NCBI RefSeq assembly: GCF_017303215.1 | Contig: NZ_JAEMWU010000001.1 | Coordinates: 1,426,001 to 1,490,000 of the forward strand | Source of the DNA: Microbacterium esteraromaticum | Lineage (GTDB): Bacteria > Actinomycetota > Actinomycetes > Actinomycetales > Microbacteriaceae | Length of the DNA stretch: 64,000 nucleotides | Direction: 5' to 3' | In this document: positions 1 to 8,258 of the stretch, piece after piece | Numbering within the stretch: the stretch's first letter is position 1 | Layout of the letters: each line of letters begins with the position of its first letter | The notes under the pieces: generated by a model | What the model was told of the DNA's origin: nothing | The model's input: only the letters and a program-made list of their open reading frames with translations | The model's database searches: none | Position numbers and translations under genes: made by a program

Positions 1-327
1 GTCGGGAGTGACCACCAGGCCGAACACCTCGCCGGCGTGCGCCTGCGCGACCACCTCGCCGACGATGCGGCTCGGGTCGTCGCGATCGACGGCGATGCCG
101 CCGAGCGCCCGCATCACAGGGCCGCGCCAGCCGCGGAACAGGCTCTGCTTGCCCAGCCAGTGCACCTCGATGCCCAGTCGCCAGGCGATGGCGAGCATGA
201 GCACGAAGTCCCAGTTCGAGGTGTGCGGGGCGCCGATCAGCACCGTGGGACGAGTGGGTGCGGGCTGCGTGCTCAACGTCCAGCGCGAGAACGTCCAGTA
301 CACCCGCGCGATGAGGCGTCGAAGCAT
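1..327 (-). CDS. 1-acyl-glycerol-3-phosphate acyltransferase-like protein (PlsC family), cut by the window edge
   Basis: The first 109 residues are visible; the gene runs off the left edge. Residues 35-40 read HTSNWD, the H-x4-D catalytic motif of the PlsC/lysophospholipid acyltransferase family, followed by a WLGK-LFRG block and an IAVDRDD stretch typical of small PlsC-like proteins. Such enzymes acylate lyso-lipids at the inner membrane; the exact acceptor cannot be told from a fragment. The ATG at 327 is chosen because a TAGCCT -10 hexamer (minus strand, over 334-339) sits 6 nt before it, the leaderless arrangement seen at many genes here. Confidence 0.8.
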   Translation of the reverse strand, partial: MLRRLIARVYWTFSRWTLSTQPAPTRPTVLIGAPHTSNWDFVLMLAIAWRLGIEVHWLGKQSLFRGWRGPVMRALGGIAVDRDDPSRIVGEVVAQAHAGEVFGLVVTPD

Positions 328-393
328 CCTTCCAGGCTAAGTGACGCCGCATGCATGCGAAGGCATGCACCGCGTGTGCGTGGAGGGGAGACG

Positions 394-432
394 ACGAGAG
401 CCGCCGCCCCGGGTGGGGACGACGGCTCTCGT
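394..432 (-). terminator. Hairpin terminator after the HesB-like gene
   Basis: Inverted repeat with arms ACGAGAGCCG (394-403) and CGGCTCTCGT (423-432), strengthened by inner GC pairing. It lies 12 nt past the stop codon of the minus-strand HesB-like gene. No clear U-tract follows, as is common in actinobacteria. Confidence 0.6.
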
Positions 433-443
433 GCGGCGCGGAA

Positions 444-734
444 TCAGGCCGGCTGCGGCAGCAGGGTGAAGGACACTGCGCCCTGCTCGTCGACGGCGGC
501 GTCCAGCACCTTGTCGCCGAGTGCCTCTGCGGCCGTCTCTTCGAGGAAGACACGGGTGGTCTCGTCACCGACCACGGCGTCGCCGGGCTCGGGACTGGGG
601 GCGACCGTGACCGCGAAGCGCGGCTCAGCCTCGGTGCCCGAGGAATGGATGCGCAGGCCGGCATCCGGGCCGGTGCTCTGCTGGGCGACGATGGTCGCCG
701 CGATCGTGTTGGCGTTCTCGGTCAGGGTGAGCAT
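444..734 (-). CDS. HesB/IscA-like protein without cysteines
   Basis: This 96-residue protein has the alternating strand pattern of the HesB/IscA fold (LTLTENA at the start, GLRIHSSG in the middle, a VFLEE segment later). A-type Fe-S carriers bind clusters through three conserved cysteines near the middle and C terminus; no cysteine occurs anywhere in this protein. It matches the cysteine-free HesB-annotated proteins common in Microbacteriaceae, so a role as Fe-S scaffold is doubtful and the function is unknown. It stands alone, with its own terminator downstream and a 149-bp spacer upstream. Confidence 0.75.
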   Translation of the reverse strand: MLTLTENANTIAATIVAQQSTGPDAGLRIHSSGTEAEPRFAVTVAPSPEPGDAVVGDETTRVFLEETAAEALGDKVLDAAVDEQGAVSFTLLPQPA

Positions 735-883
735 CGCGCTCTCCTTCCGGTTGCGGACACCACGCCGTCCAGCGCGATGTCCCGGCCACGATTCCGCACC
801 TGCCGCGCGGGTTCAAGCTCAGCGCCTGACTCTGAGGGGTTTCCCACCTCGGGCGCGCAGGACCTGGATAATGCGGATGCTGT

Positions 884-1381
884 TCACCGACGCCGGCGCA
901 GGAACAGAGGCCACAACACCCACAGGCAGATAATCGCGAGGATGCCGGCACCCCCGGCGATCAGTGCGAACGTGCGCGTGAACGTGACATCGATGATCAG
1001 CATCGTCACCCCCACCGTCACCGCGGCGATCACCACGAGGTTCGCTTTGACGATGCGGTTGGCCGCGTGTACGAGCTCGGTCTTGCGCCGCCTGCCGAAC
1101 AGCACCCGGTGCATGCCCACCGGCGCCAGCGCAAGGATCGTGGCGGTCGCCGCCAGCAGCACCAGCAGAATGTACAGCACCCGCTGGCTCTCGGTCAGCT
1201 CCTGGAACAGCGGCTGGAATGCGACCGCCAGCAGGAAGCCGGTGAGGATCTGCGTGCCCGTCTGCATGACCCGTAGCTCCTGCATCATCTCTTCCCAGTT
1301 GCGGTCCGCGCGCTCATCGGAGCTCTCACCGCGGCCATCGGAACGGCCAGCGGCGCCATCGCCGGCGGGCATACTGCTCAT
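884..1381 (-). CDS. DUF6328-type four-helix membrane protein
   Basis: A 165-residue protein with a polar acidic N terminus (about 30 residues), then four predicted membrane helices around residues 45-65, 70-90, 115-135 and 140-160, ending in an RRRR tail. The LRVMQTGTQILTGFLL segment before the first helix and the SQRVLYILLVLLA second helix are characteristic of DUF6328 proteins, a family of unknown function in actinobacteria. The start is uncertain: ATG at 1381 or the in-frame ATG three codons later. Confidence 0.75.
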   Translation of the reverse strand: MSSMPAGDGAAGRSDGRGESSDERADRNWEEMMQELRVMQTGTQILTGFLLAVAFQPLFQELTESQRVLYILLVLLAATATILALAPVGMHRVLFGRRRKTELVHAANRIVKANLVVIAAVTVGVTMLIIDVTFTRTFALIAGGAGILAIICLWVLWPLFLRRRR

Positions 1382-1465
1382 GCCACCGCACGGTACACCG
1401 CATCGGATGCCGGCGAAAGCGCGACCGGCGATGCCCGGTCACGCGGTGAGGCGTAGCATCGAGGC

Positions 1466-1624
1466 ATGACTGATGCGCAGAGAGTCGACGGTGGCGAGGG
1501 CTTCGCGGCACTCCCCGGATTGCAGCTGCTGGGTGAGGACACCGCGATGGGCGCGTGCGTCGACGGCGTGTGCGCCGTACCCGGTGCATCACCGGCATCC
1601 GCCGGCGCAGAGAAGGCCGACTGA
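1466..1624 (+). CDS. Small 52-residue protein with a C-x4-C motif
   Basis: A short reading frame encodes 52 residues beginning MTDAQRVDGG and carrying the paired-cysteine segment ACVDGVCAVPG near the centre, followed by an Ala/Ser/Pro-rich tail. The start fits the leaderless pattern: TAGCAT at 1454-1459, then 6 nt, then ATG. Codons end mostly in G or C, as in real genes here. I do not recognise a named family; the two cysteines could bind a metal or form a disulfide. It lies between a divergent DUF6328 gene and the convergent MFS gene. Confidence 0.5.
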   Translation: MTDAQRVDGGEGFAALPGLQLLGEDTAMGACVDGVCAVPGASPASAGAEKAD

Positions 1625-1646
1625 GCCGCACTCACGCAAACGGCGC

Positions 1647-1663
1647 CCCGCGCCGAGCGCGGG
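1647..1663 (-). terminator. Weak hairpin after the MFS gene
   Basis: Arms CCCGCGC (1647-1653) and GCGCGGG (1657-1663) with a 3-nt loop lie between the convergent small gene and MFS gene. It is short and lacks a U-tract, so it is only a candidate. Confidence 0.35.
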
Positions 1664-1686
1664 ACGACGTTCACGACGAGCGGAAA

Positions 1687-3153
1687 TCAGTGACCGGCGT
1701 GAGCCGGGGCTTCGTCGGTGTCATCGACCGGCTTGCGGATCAGGAACGCGCCGATGATCGTCACCGTTGCGATGATCGCCCCGATCAATACCGCTGCACG
1801 GGTGCCCGCTGCGACTGCACCGGGAACCTCCGTGCCGCCGCCTGCCGCGACGATCGCGGTGAAGACGGTCATCATGACGGCGATGCCCGCCGCGCCCGAG
1901 ACCTGCTGCACGGTGCCGATGACGGCACTGCCGTACGAGTAGAACTTCGGCTTCAACGAGCCCAGTGCCGCCGTGAACAGCGGTGTGAACGACAGCGCCA
2001 GTCCGATCGACAGCAACGTCTGCGCGACCAGCACGAGCCACACGGAGCTGTTGGTGTCGAGCGTCGAGAACACCCACAGCATTGCCGAGGCGAGGAACGC
2101 ACCGGGGATGAGCAGCACGCGCGTGCCGCGGCTGTCGTAGACGCGGCCGATCACGGGGCCGAGCAGACCCATCGCCAGGGCACCGGGCAGTACGACCAGG
2201 CCGGCGCTGGTGGCATCCAGCTGCAGGCCGTCCTGCAGGAACAGCGGGATGATCGTGATGCTGCCGAAGAAGGCCATCGAGAGCAGGAACATCTGCACCA
2301 TGGCGAGCGAGAAGTCCTTCGACAGGAAGATGCGCAGATCCAGCAGCGCATCGTCCTTGCGCTGCAGCACGACCTGGCGCCAGAGGAACAGACCCAGACC
2401 GACCACGCCGATCACGAGCGACAGCACCATCGGCACGGGGTTCGCGCCCGAGGCGAGACCGCCGATCTGCGTGAGACCGTACACCAGGCCGCCGAACCCG
2501 AAGGCCGACAGGACGATCGAGAGCACATCGATCGGCGCATGCGTGGTCTCGCCGACATCGGTCAGCCAGCGCCATCCGATGAACATCGCGATCAGGGCGA
2601 TGGGCAGCACGACGACGAAGATCGCGCGCCATCCGAAGTGATCGAGCAGGAAGCCCGACATGGTGGGCCCGAGCGCCGGCGCCAGCGAGATCACGACGCT
2701 GACGCGTCCCATGATGCGGCCGCGTGAAGCCGGCGGGACGAGGTTCATGACGGTCGTCATCAGCAACGGCATCATGATCGCCGTACCCGACGCCTGCACG
2801 ATGCGCGCACCGAGCAGCATGGGGAATCCCATGGCGAAGATCGCCAGCAACGTGCCCGCCGAGAACAGCGTGAGGGCTGCAAGGAACATCTGCCGCGTCG
2901 TGAACCGGCGCAACAGGAAGCCCGTCGTCGGAATGACCACAGCCATCGTCAGCATGAACGCGCTGGTCACCCACTGCGCCGCGATGGGCGTGATCTGCAG
3001 ATCGGTGATGAGGTGCGGGATCGCCATGCCCATCGTCGTCTCGTTGAGGATCGCGACGAACGCGGCGATCAGCAGCACCCAGATGACTGCCATGTCCTTG
3101 CGCGGGATGTCGGCGCGCACCGTGGGGGATGGGCCGGTCTCTACGGCAGACAT
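1687..3153 (-). CDS. MFS multidrug exporter, DHA2 (14-helix) family
   Basis: A 488-residue integral membrane protein with about 14 hydrophobic segments, the size of EmrB/QacA-type proton-driven drug exporters. Visible family signs are the first-helix NETTMGMAIPHL stretch, QWVTSAFMLTMAVVIPTTG in helix 2, and the motif-C-like stretch LAPALGPTMSGFLL in helix 5. It should export lipophilic compounds across the cytoplasmic membrane; substrates cannot be predicted. A GAGGAG ribosome site lies just before the ATG at 3153. No TetR- or MarR-type regulator is adjacent; the divergent neighbour is an ABC exporter. Confidence 0.9.
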   Translation of the reverse strand: MSAVETGPSPTVRADIPRKDMAVIWVLLIAAFVAILNETTMGMAIPHLITDLQITPIAAQWVTSAFMLTMAVVIPTTGFLLRRFTTRQMFLAALTLFSAGTLLAIFAMGFPMLLGARIVQASGTAIMMPLLMTTVMNLVPPASRGRIMGRVSVVISLAPALGPTMSGFLLDHFGWRAIFVVVLPIALIAMFIGWRWLTDVGETTHAPIDVLSIVLSAFGFGGLVYGLTQIGGLASGANPVPMVLSLVIGVVGLGLFLWRQVVLQRKDDALLDLRIFLSKDFSLAMVQMFLLSMAFFGSITIIPLFLQDGLQLDATSAGLVVLPGALAMGLLGPVIGRVYDSRGTRVLLIPGAFLASAMLWVFSTLDTNSSVWLVLVAQTLLSIGLALSFTPLFTAALGSLKPKFYSYGSAVIGTVQQVSGAAGIAVMMTVFTAIVAAGGGTEVPGAVAAGTRAAVLIGAIIATVTIIGAFLIRKPVDDTDEAPAHAGH

Positions 3154-3296
3154 GGGTCTCCTCAGTGGTCGTGTGCGGATGGCTGACCGCGAGTCCTCGT
3201 GAGGTGGATGCCGAAGGCCAGCCGTCTATCGTAACCCGTCGGTTCCGGCGCGCATTCCCTTTTTCTGCGCCCAGTTCGGCGCACTACTCTGTGGAC

Positions 3297-5180
3297 ATGA
3301 GCATGGTTGGCGGCCGCGGCGGCCCATTCCGCGGAGTCGACATCGAAGCGCAGCGACGTCAGAACGCCAGCGCGCCGAAGATCGACGGCCTCGGCCGCCG
3401 TGTCGTCGCCCTGTTCGCCCCGTACCGGGGACGCCTGCTCATCACCGCAGCCCTGGTGATCGTCGGAGCGGGCCTGGCGGTGATCCCGCCCTTGCTGGTG
3501 CAGCGCGTGTTCGACGACGCGCTGTTTCCGGCGGGCGGCGATGGCCCGGTGATGTCGTTGCTGGTCGTGCTGGTCAGCGTGATGATCGGGCTGTTCCTGC
3601 TCTCCGCCGCGCTTGGCGTCGTGCAGACGTGGCTCACATCGACAGTCGGCAATCACGTCACCGGTGATCTGCGGGTGCGGCTGTTCGAACACCTGCAGGC
3701 AATGGAACTGGGCTTCTTCACCCGCACCAAGACGGGTGTGATCCAATCGCGCCTGCAGAATGACGTCGGCGGCGTCTCGGGCGTGCTCACCAACACGGTC
3801 ACCAGCATTCTCGGCAACACCGTCACGGTGATCGCGTCGCTCGTGGCGATGATCCTCATCGACTGGCGTCTGACGATCATCGCCGTGGTCATGATGCCCT
3901 TCCTGGTGCTCGTGCAGCGGCGGGTCGGGCAGGTGCGGGCGCGCATCGCGAACGAGACACAGGAGTCGCTGTCCGAGCTGACGAGTATCACGCAGGAGAC
4001 GCTGAGCGTCTCGGGCATCCTGCTGTCGAAGTCGTTCAACCGGCAGCGCACCGAGTCGGTGCGCTACCAGGAGGAGAACCGCAACCAGGTGCGTCTGCAG
4101 GTCAGGCGCGCGATGAGCGGTCAGGGGTTCTTCGCCGTCGTGCAGGTGTTGATGTCGAGTGTTCCAGCCATCATCTACCTCGTCGCGGGGTTCTTCCTGA
4201 CCGGGGGTGCCCCCGACATCACGGCGGGTGCGATCGTCGCGTTCACCACGGTGCAGGCGCGGCTGCTCATGCCGCTGATGGGGCTGATGCGCGTCGCGCT
4301 CGACCTGCAGACCTCGGCGGCGCTGTTCGCGCGCATCTTCGAATACCTCGACATGGTGCCGCAGATCCGTGATGCGGCAACGGCGATCGACCTCGCCGAC
4401 GCGCCAGGGCCCCGCGGTCGCATCGAGTTCGACGACGTCGTCTTTCGGTATCCGGATGCTGCGGCCGATGCCCGGCCGACACTGGACGGCGTCTCGTTCA
4501 CAGCCGAGCCGGGGGAGCACGTCGCGTTCGTCGGTCCCTCCGGGGCGGGTAAGACCACGATTCTCTATCTCGCGCCGCGGTTGTACGAGGCCTCGGAAGG
4601 CGAGGTGCGGTTCGCCGGTGCCGATGTGCGCGACCTGACGCAGGAATCGGTCATCGACCACGTTGGGATCGTCTCGCAGGAGACGTACCTGTTCCACGCC
4701 AGCATCCGAGAGAACCTGCGGTACGCGAAGCCGGATGCCACGGACGAGCAGATCGAACGCGCGTGCCGCGCGGCCAACATCCACCACGTCATCGACGGTT
4801 TCGACGACGGCTACGACACGATCGTCGGCGAACGGGGCTACCGCCTATCGGGCGGCGAGAAGCAACGCATCGCGATTGCCCGGGTGCTGCTGAAGGATCC
4901 GCCCGTGCTGCTGCTCGATGAGGCGACCTCGGCGCTCGACACCGTGTCGGAGCGGGTTGTGCAAGACGCTCTGGATGCGGCATCCGAAGGCCGCACGACC
5001 CTGACGATCGCGCACCGCCTGTCGACGGTCATCGGCGCCGACATGATCCACGTGATCGATGCGGGCCGCATCGTCGAGTCGGGAACGCACGCCGAACTGC
5101 TCGCGGCCGGCGGTCTTTACGCCACGCTCGCGGCGCAGCAACTGGCGGCATCGCGTGTGATCGACAACCGCGAGAACTGA
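3297..5180 (+). CDS. ABC exporter, fused permease and ATPase
   Basis: A 627-residue half-transporter: six membrane helices in about residues 40-345 (type IV ABC exporter fold), then a nucleotide-binding domain. Walker A GPSGAGKTT is at residues 413-421, the signature LSGGE near 517, and Walker B with VLLLDEATSALD near 537-548, followed by the H-loop in TIAHRLST. Such proteins work as dimers and export lipids, peptides or drugs. The ATG at 3297 is preferred over upstream in-frame codons because TACTCT lies at 3285-3290, 6 nt before it, giving a leaderless mRNA. Confidence 0.9.
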   Translation: MSMVGGRGGPFRGVDIEAQRRQNASAPKIDGLGRRVVALFAPYRGRLLITAALVIVGAGLAVIPPLLVQRVFDDALFPAGGDGPVMSLLVVLVSVMIGLFLLSAALGVVQTWLTSTVGNHVTGDLRVRLFEHLQAMELGFFTRTKTGVIQSRLQNDVGGVSGVLTNTVTSILGNTVTVIASLVAMILIDWRLTIIAVVMMPFLVLVQRRVGQVRARIANETQESLSELTSITQETLSVSGILLSKSFNRQRTESVRYQEENRNQVRLQVRRAMSGQGFFAVVQVLMSSVPAIIYLVAGFFLTGGAPDITAGAIVAFTTVQARLLMPLMGLMRVALDLQTSAALFARIFEYLDMVPQIRDAATAIDLADAPGPRGRIEFDDVVFRYPDAAADARPTLDGVSFTAEPGEHVAFVGPSGAGKTTILYLAPRLYEASEGEVRFAGADVRDLTQESVIDHVGIVSQETYLFHASIRENLRYAKPDATDEQIERACRAANIHHVIDGFDDGYDTIVGERGYRLSGGEKQRIAIARVLLKDPPVLLLDEATSALDTVSERVVQDALDAASEGRTTLTIAHRLSTVIGADMIHVIDAGRIVESGTHAELLAAGGLYATLAAQQLAASRVIDNREN

Positions 5181-5199
5181 CGCGCGCCGAACCGATCGC

Positions 5200-5967
5200 T
5201 CAGTGCACGGAGAGCCCGCCGTCGACGAACAGCGACTGTCCGGTGATGTAGCCGGACGAGCGTCCGGCGAGGAACACTGAGATGCCGGCGAAGTCGTCGG
5301 GCATCCCGTTGCGACCGACCATGGTGCGTTCGGCGAGTTGCTGCACCTTGTCGGGGTCCTGCTGCAATCGGGCGTTCAGCGGGGTCAGCACGAATCCCGG
5401 CACGAGTGTGTTCGCTGTGACGCCCTGTGAAGACCAGGCTTCCGCCTGGGAGCGGGCGAGTGACTCGAGCCCACCCTTGGAGACGCCGTACACGCCGCTG
5501 GTGATGAAGGCGCGATGCGCCTGCTGCGAGCTGACGTGGATCAAACGCCCGAAACCGCGTTCACGCATGTGCGGCGCGAAGCGCTGGCTGAGCAGGAAGG
5601 GTGCTTCGAGATTGACCGTCATGGTCGCGTCCCACACGTCCATGTCGATCTGGTCGAGCGGCGGACGCAGGTTGATTCCTGCGGAGTTCACGAGGATGTC
5701 GGGGTCTCCGAAGGGAACGATTGCCGCGTCGCCCGCCTCGGCGATGCCTTCCCGCGTGCTGAGGTCGGCGACGACACCGGCGGCGTGCCCGCCGGCGGCC
5801 TCGATCTCGGCGACGACAGCGCCGACGCGGTCGGCTCCGCGGGCGAGGATCACAGTGGATGCCCCGGCGCCGGCTAGTGCACGAGCGATGCCGCGGCCGA
5901 TTCCCGAGGAGCCGCCGGTGACGACCGCGGTCAGACCCTGCAGCGAGAACAGTGCGTCGAGGTTCAT
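5200..5967 (-). CDS. SDR family NAD(P)-dependent oxidoreductase
   Basis: A 255-residue classical short-chain dehydrogenase. TGGSSGIG near residues 17-24 binds the cofactor, NSAG near 90 is the structural NNAG motif, and the catalytic Ser-Tyr-Lys set appears as HVSSQQAH and YGVSK. The C-terminal SGYITGQSLFVDGG block is typical of FabG/gluconate-5-dehydrogenase-like members. The substrate is unknown. The gene is convergent with the ABC exporter and lies 27 bp downstream of the GT2 gene on the same strand. Confidence 0.88.
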   Translation of the reverse strand: MNLDALFSLQGLTAVVTGGSSGIGRGIARALAGAGASTVILARGADRVGAVVAEIEAAGGHAAGVVADLSTREGIAEAGDAAIVPFGDPDILVNSAGINLRPPLDQIDMDVWDATMTVNLEAPFLLSQRFAPHMRERGFGRLIHVSSQQAHRAFITSGVYGVSKGGLESLARSQAEAWSSQGVTANTLVPGFVLTPLNARLQQDPDKVQQLAERTMVGRNGMPDDFAGISVFLAGRSSGYITGQSLFVDGGLSVH

Positions 5968-5994
5968 GCGCTCAGCCTGGCAGACGCCGCCCGG

Positions 5995-6942
5995 TCACCA
6001 CGCCAGCGCGTCGACGAGGCGCGGGTCGGGATGCGCATCGGCATGCTCGGGCATCGACTCGAGAGCCGCCTCGAACACCTGCAAAGTCGCGGAGTACGCC
6101 GGGTCGGGGTGCTGCGCAGCCAGATGCCGCAGCGGAGGGAGGTCCATCGCCCGGATCAAAGCGATGCGGTGTCTGATCGCCTCGGAGTGGCGTGCGCGTC
6201 GTAGTACATCCAGGCCGCCGTGCATCGCGGCGAGGTAGTCGCGCAGCACCGGCAGATGCCCCTTGCCCTGGGTGATCGAGGTGCCATCGGCGCGCACCCG
6301 CCAGTGCACGACGACATCGGGGATCACATCGAACGCGCGCGCCTGCGTGTACATCCGCTGCGCGACGACCTGGTCCTCGTACGCGACGTTCTCAGGAAAA
6401 CGCAGATCGTTCCACAGCGCCGTGCGGCTCAACTTCGACCAGGCGACGATGTTCGCCGCAGCCGCGGGGTGCTCGGCGAGCGTCACACCGAGTCGGCGGG
6501 GATCGGTGGCATCCGCTACCCACGGCTGCACGCGGCCGGGGCGATAGACGCCGTCGACGAGACGTGAGCGCACATAGGCGGCGGCGACGAAGTCGCTGCC
6601 CGATTCGGCGAGAGTGGCGGTCCAGGTTGTGATGGCGTCGGGCGTGAGCTCATCGTCGGCATCCAGGAAACCCACGAACTCGGTGTCGACCCGCGACAGG
6701 CCGGCGTTGCGGGCGGCGCCCAATCCGAGCGGCTCCGCATGACGCAGCACCTCGAAGCGGGCATCCGCAGCGGTCGCGGCGTCGAAGACGGCACCGGTGT
6801 CGTCAAGCGAACCGTCATCGATGAGCAGGGCGCGCCAGCGCGGCTCGCTCTGCGCCTGCAGCGAGGCGATCGCGGCCGGGGCGAAGCCCGCGACGTCGCG
6901 CCCGGGCACGATCATGGTCACCAAAGGAGAAGAACCGGGCAC
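5995..6942 (-). CDS. Family 2 glycosyltransferase
   Basis: A GT-A fold enzyme with LVTMIVPGRD at the N terminus, the nucleotide-sugar motif IDDGSLDDT near residue 50, and the metal-binding FLDADDE near 95-101. It transfers a sugar from an NDP donor, probably to a surface polymer or lipid; the acceptor is unknown. The GTG at 6942 is chosen because TAAGCT (minus strand, over 6950-6955) precedes it by 7 nt; an in-frame ATG at 6969 is the alternative and would place the hexamer inside the gene. Confidence 0.85.
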   Translation of the reverse strand: MPGSSPLVTMIVPGRDVAGFAPAAIASLQAQSEPRWRALLIDDGSLDDTGAVFDAATAADARFEVLRHAEPLGLGAARNAGLSRVDTEFVGFLDADDELTPDAITTWTATLAESGSDFVAAAYVRSRLVDGVYRPGRVQPWVADATDPRRLGVTLAEHPAAAANIVAWSKLSRTALWNDLRFPENVAYEDQVVAQRMYTQARAFDVIPDVVVHWRVRADGTSITQGKGHLPVLRDYLAAMHGGLDVLRRARHSEAIRHRIALIRAMDLPPLRHLAAQHPDPAYSATLQVFEAALESMPEHADAHPDPRLVDALAW

Positions 6943-6980
6943 GGTGACGAGCTTACGACGCGGAGGCACCCGTCGCGGCC

Positions 6981-7078
6981 GTTCACAACTCCGGAAAAAT
7001 CACCCCGCCTGCGCGGCACTGGCCCTGGTTCCCGCGGGCGGATCTTCTGCGGGCTCAAGTTCTTCCGGAGTTGCGAAC
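6981..7078. repeat. Intergenic palindromic element with nested stems
   Basis: The outer arms are 6981-6996 and 7063-7078, 16 bp each with one mismatch, built on CAACTCCGGAA / TTCCGGAGTTG. An inner 9-bp stem (7005-7013 with 7033-7041) nests inside, so the strand can fold into a two-stem structure of about 98 nt. It lies between the GT2 gene and the end of the cysteine desulfurase gene. A 12-bp direct repeat, CCACGGCTGCCG, follows near 7100 and 7129. Confidence 0.7.
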
Positions 7079-7114
7079 GCAGGACTTAGCGCACTGCGGC
7101 CACGGCTGCCGGAA

Positions 7115-8257
7115 TCAGTGCACCGCGTCCACGGCTGCCGCGGTCAACGCCGCCAGGTGCGCCGCGGAGCCAGGGGGCAGTGGCGCGCGGCCGAACGTGA
7201 ACCGCACCGAGGTCTGTGCAGCGGCAGCGGGGATGCCCAGAGCCAGCAGCACAGGGGAGGGGTCGTCACTGCCGGCCGCGCATGCCGAGCCGCTGGACGA
7301 CACCACACCGCGGCGTTCGAGCTCGAGCAGCACGGCCTCGCCACTCGTGCCCGCGAACGTGAAGCTGGCAAGATTCGGAAGCCGCTCGTCGGGCGACCCG
7401 GTGAGCTCCGCCTGCGGAACGGAGCGCAGCACTGCGGCGATGAACTCCGCGGTCTGCGCGGCGACAGCGGTGACCGCCTGCTCTCGTTCGGATTCGATCA
7501 GGTCGAGTGCGGTGGCCAGCCCGACGGCGCCCGCGACGTTCTCGGTGCCGCTGCGCCGGCCGCGTTCCTGCCCACCGCCGTGCAGCAGGGGCTCCAACGG
7601 CACCCTGCCGCGCACCCCCAGCGCACCGATTCCTTTGGGCGTGCCCAGTTTGTGCCCGGCGATCGACACCGCATCAGCACCGAGCCCCGACAGATCGAGC
7701 CATCCCGCCGACTGCACAGCATCGACGTGTACCGGCACTGCGAGCTCACGCGCGGTGGCGATCAGGGCTGCAGCATCCTGCACCGTGCCGATCTCGTTGT
7801 TCGCGTGCCCGAAGCTGACCAGCGTGGCGCCGTCGGCGAGGGCCCCACCGAGGTCGGCGGGCGAGACGGTGCCAGCGGCGTCGACCGGCAGCAGTGTCAC
7901 CCGAGCGTCGTGAAAGCGCTGCAGGTAGTGCGCCGACTCCAGAATCGACTCGTGCTCGATCGGCGTCGTGATCACATGCGGGCGGCGGTGCTCCGCCGCC
8001 GACATCGCGCCGAGCACGATGCCCTTGACGGCCAGGTTGTTCGATTCGGTGCCGCCCGCGGTGAACACGACATCGCCGGTGCGCATGCCCATCGCCACCG
8101 CGACGCGCGAGCGTGCCCACTCCAACGCCTCGGCCGCGGCTTCGCCCACGGTGTGATGACTGGAGGGGTTGCCGAACACACCGGTGAGGTACGGGCGCAT
8201 CGCCTCGAGCACCTCCGGCCGCACCGGAGACGTCGCGGCGTGATCCAGGTAGAGCAC
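7115..8257 (-). CDS. NifS/IscS-like cysteine desulfurase of the nad operon
   Basis: A 380-residue PLP-dependent enzyme that removes sulfur from cysteine. AGHKLGTPKG carries the PLP lysine (K203) and SGSACAAGS carries the persulfide cysteine (C326); YLDHAATSPV at the N terminus is typical. It is the last gene of nadA-nadB-nadC and starts (GTG at 8257) 1 nt past the nadC stop. A dedicated desulfurase beside quinolinate synthase is also found in Bacillus, where it supports the [4Fe-4S] cluster of NadA; that role is inferred here. Confidence 0.9.
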   Translation of the reverse strand: MLYLDHAATSPVRPEVLEAMRPYLTGVFGNPSSHHTVGEAAAEALEWARSRVAVAMGMRTGDVVFTAGGTESNNLAVKGIVLGAMSAAEHRRPHVITTPIEHESILESAHYLQRFHDARVTLLPVDAAGTVSPADLGGALADGATLVSFGHANNEIGTVQDAAALIATARELAVPVHVDAVQSAGWLDLSGLGADAVSIAGHKLGTPKGIGALGVRGRVPLEPLLHGGGQERGRRSGTENVAGAVGLATALDLIESEREQAVTAVAAQTAEFIAAVLRSVPQAELTGSPDERLPNLASFTFAGTSGEAVLLELERRGVVSSSGSACAAGSDDPSPVLLALGIPAAAAQTSVRFTFGRAPLPPGSAAHLAALTAAAVDAVH

Positions 8258-8258
8258 G

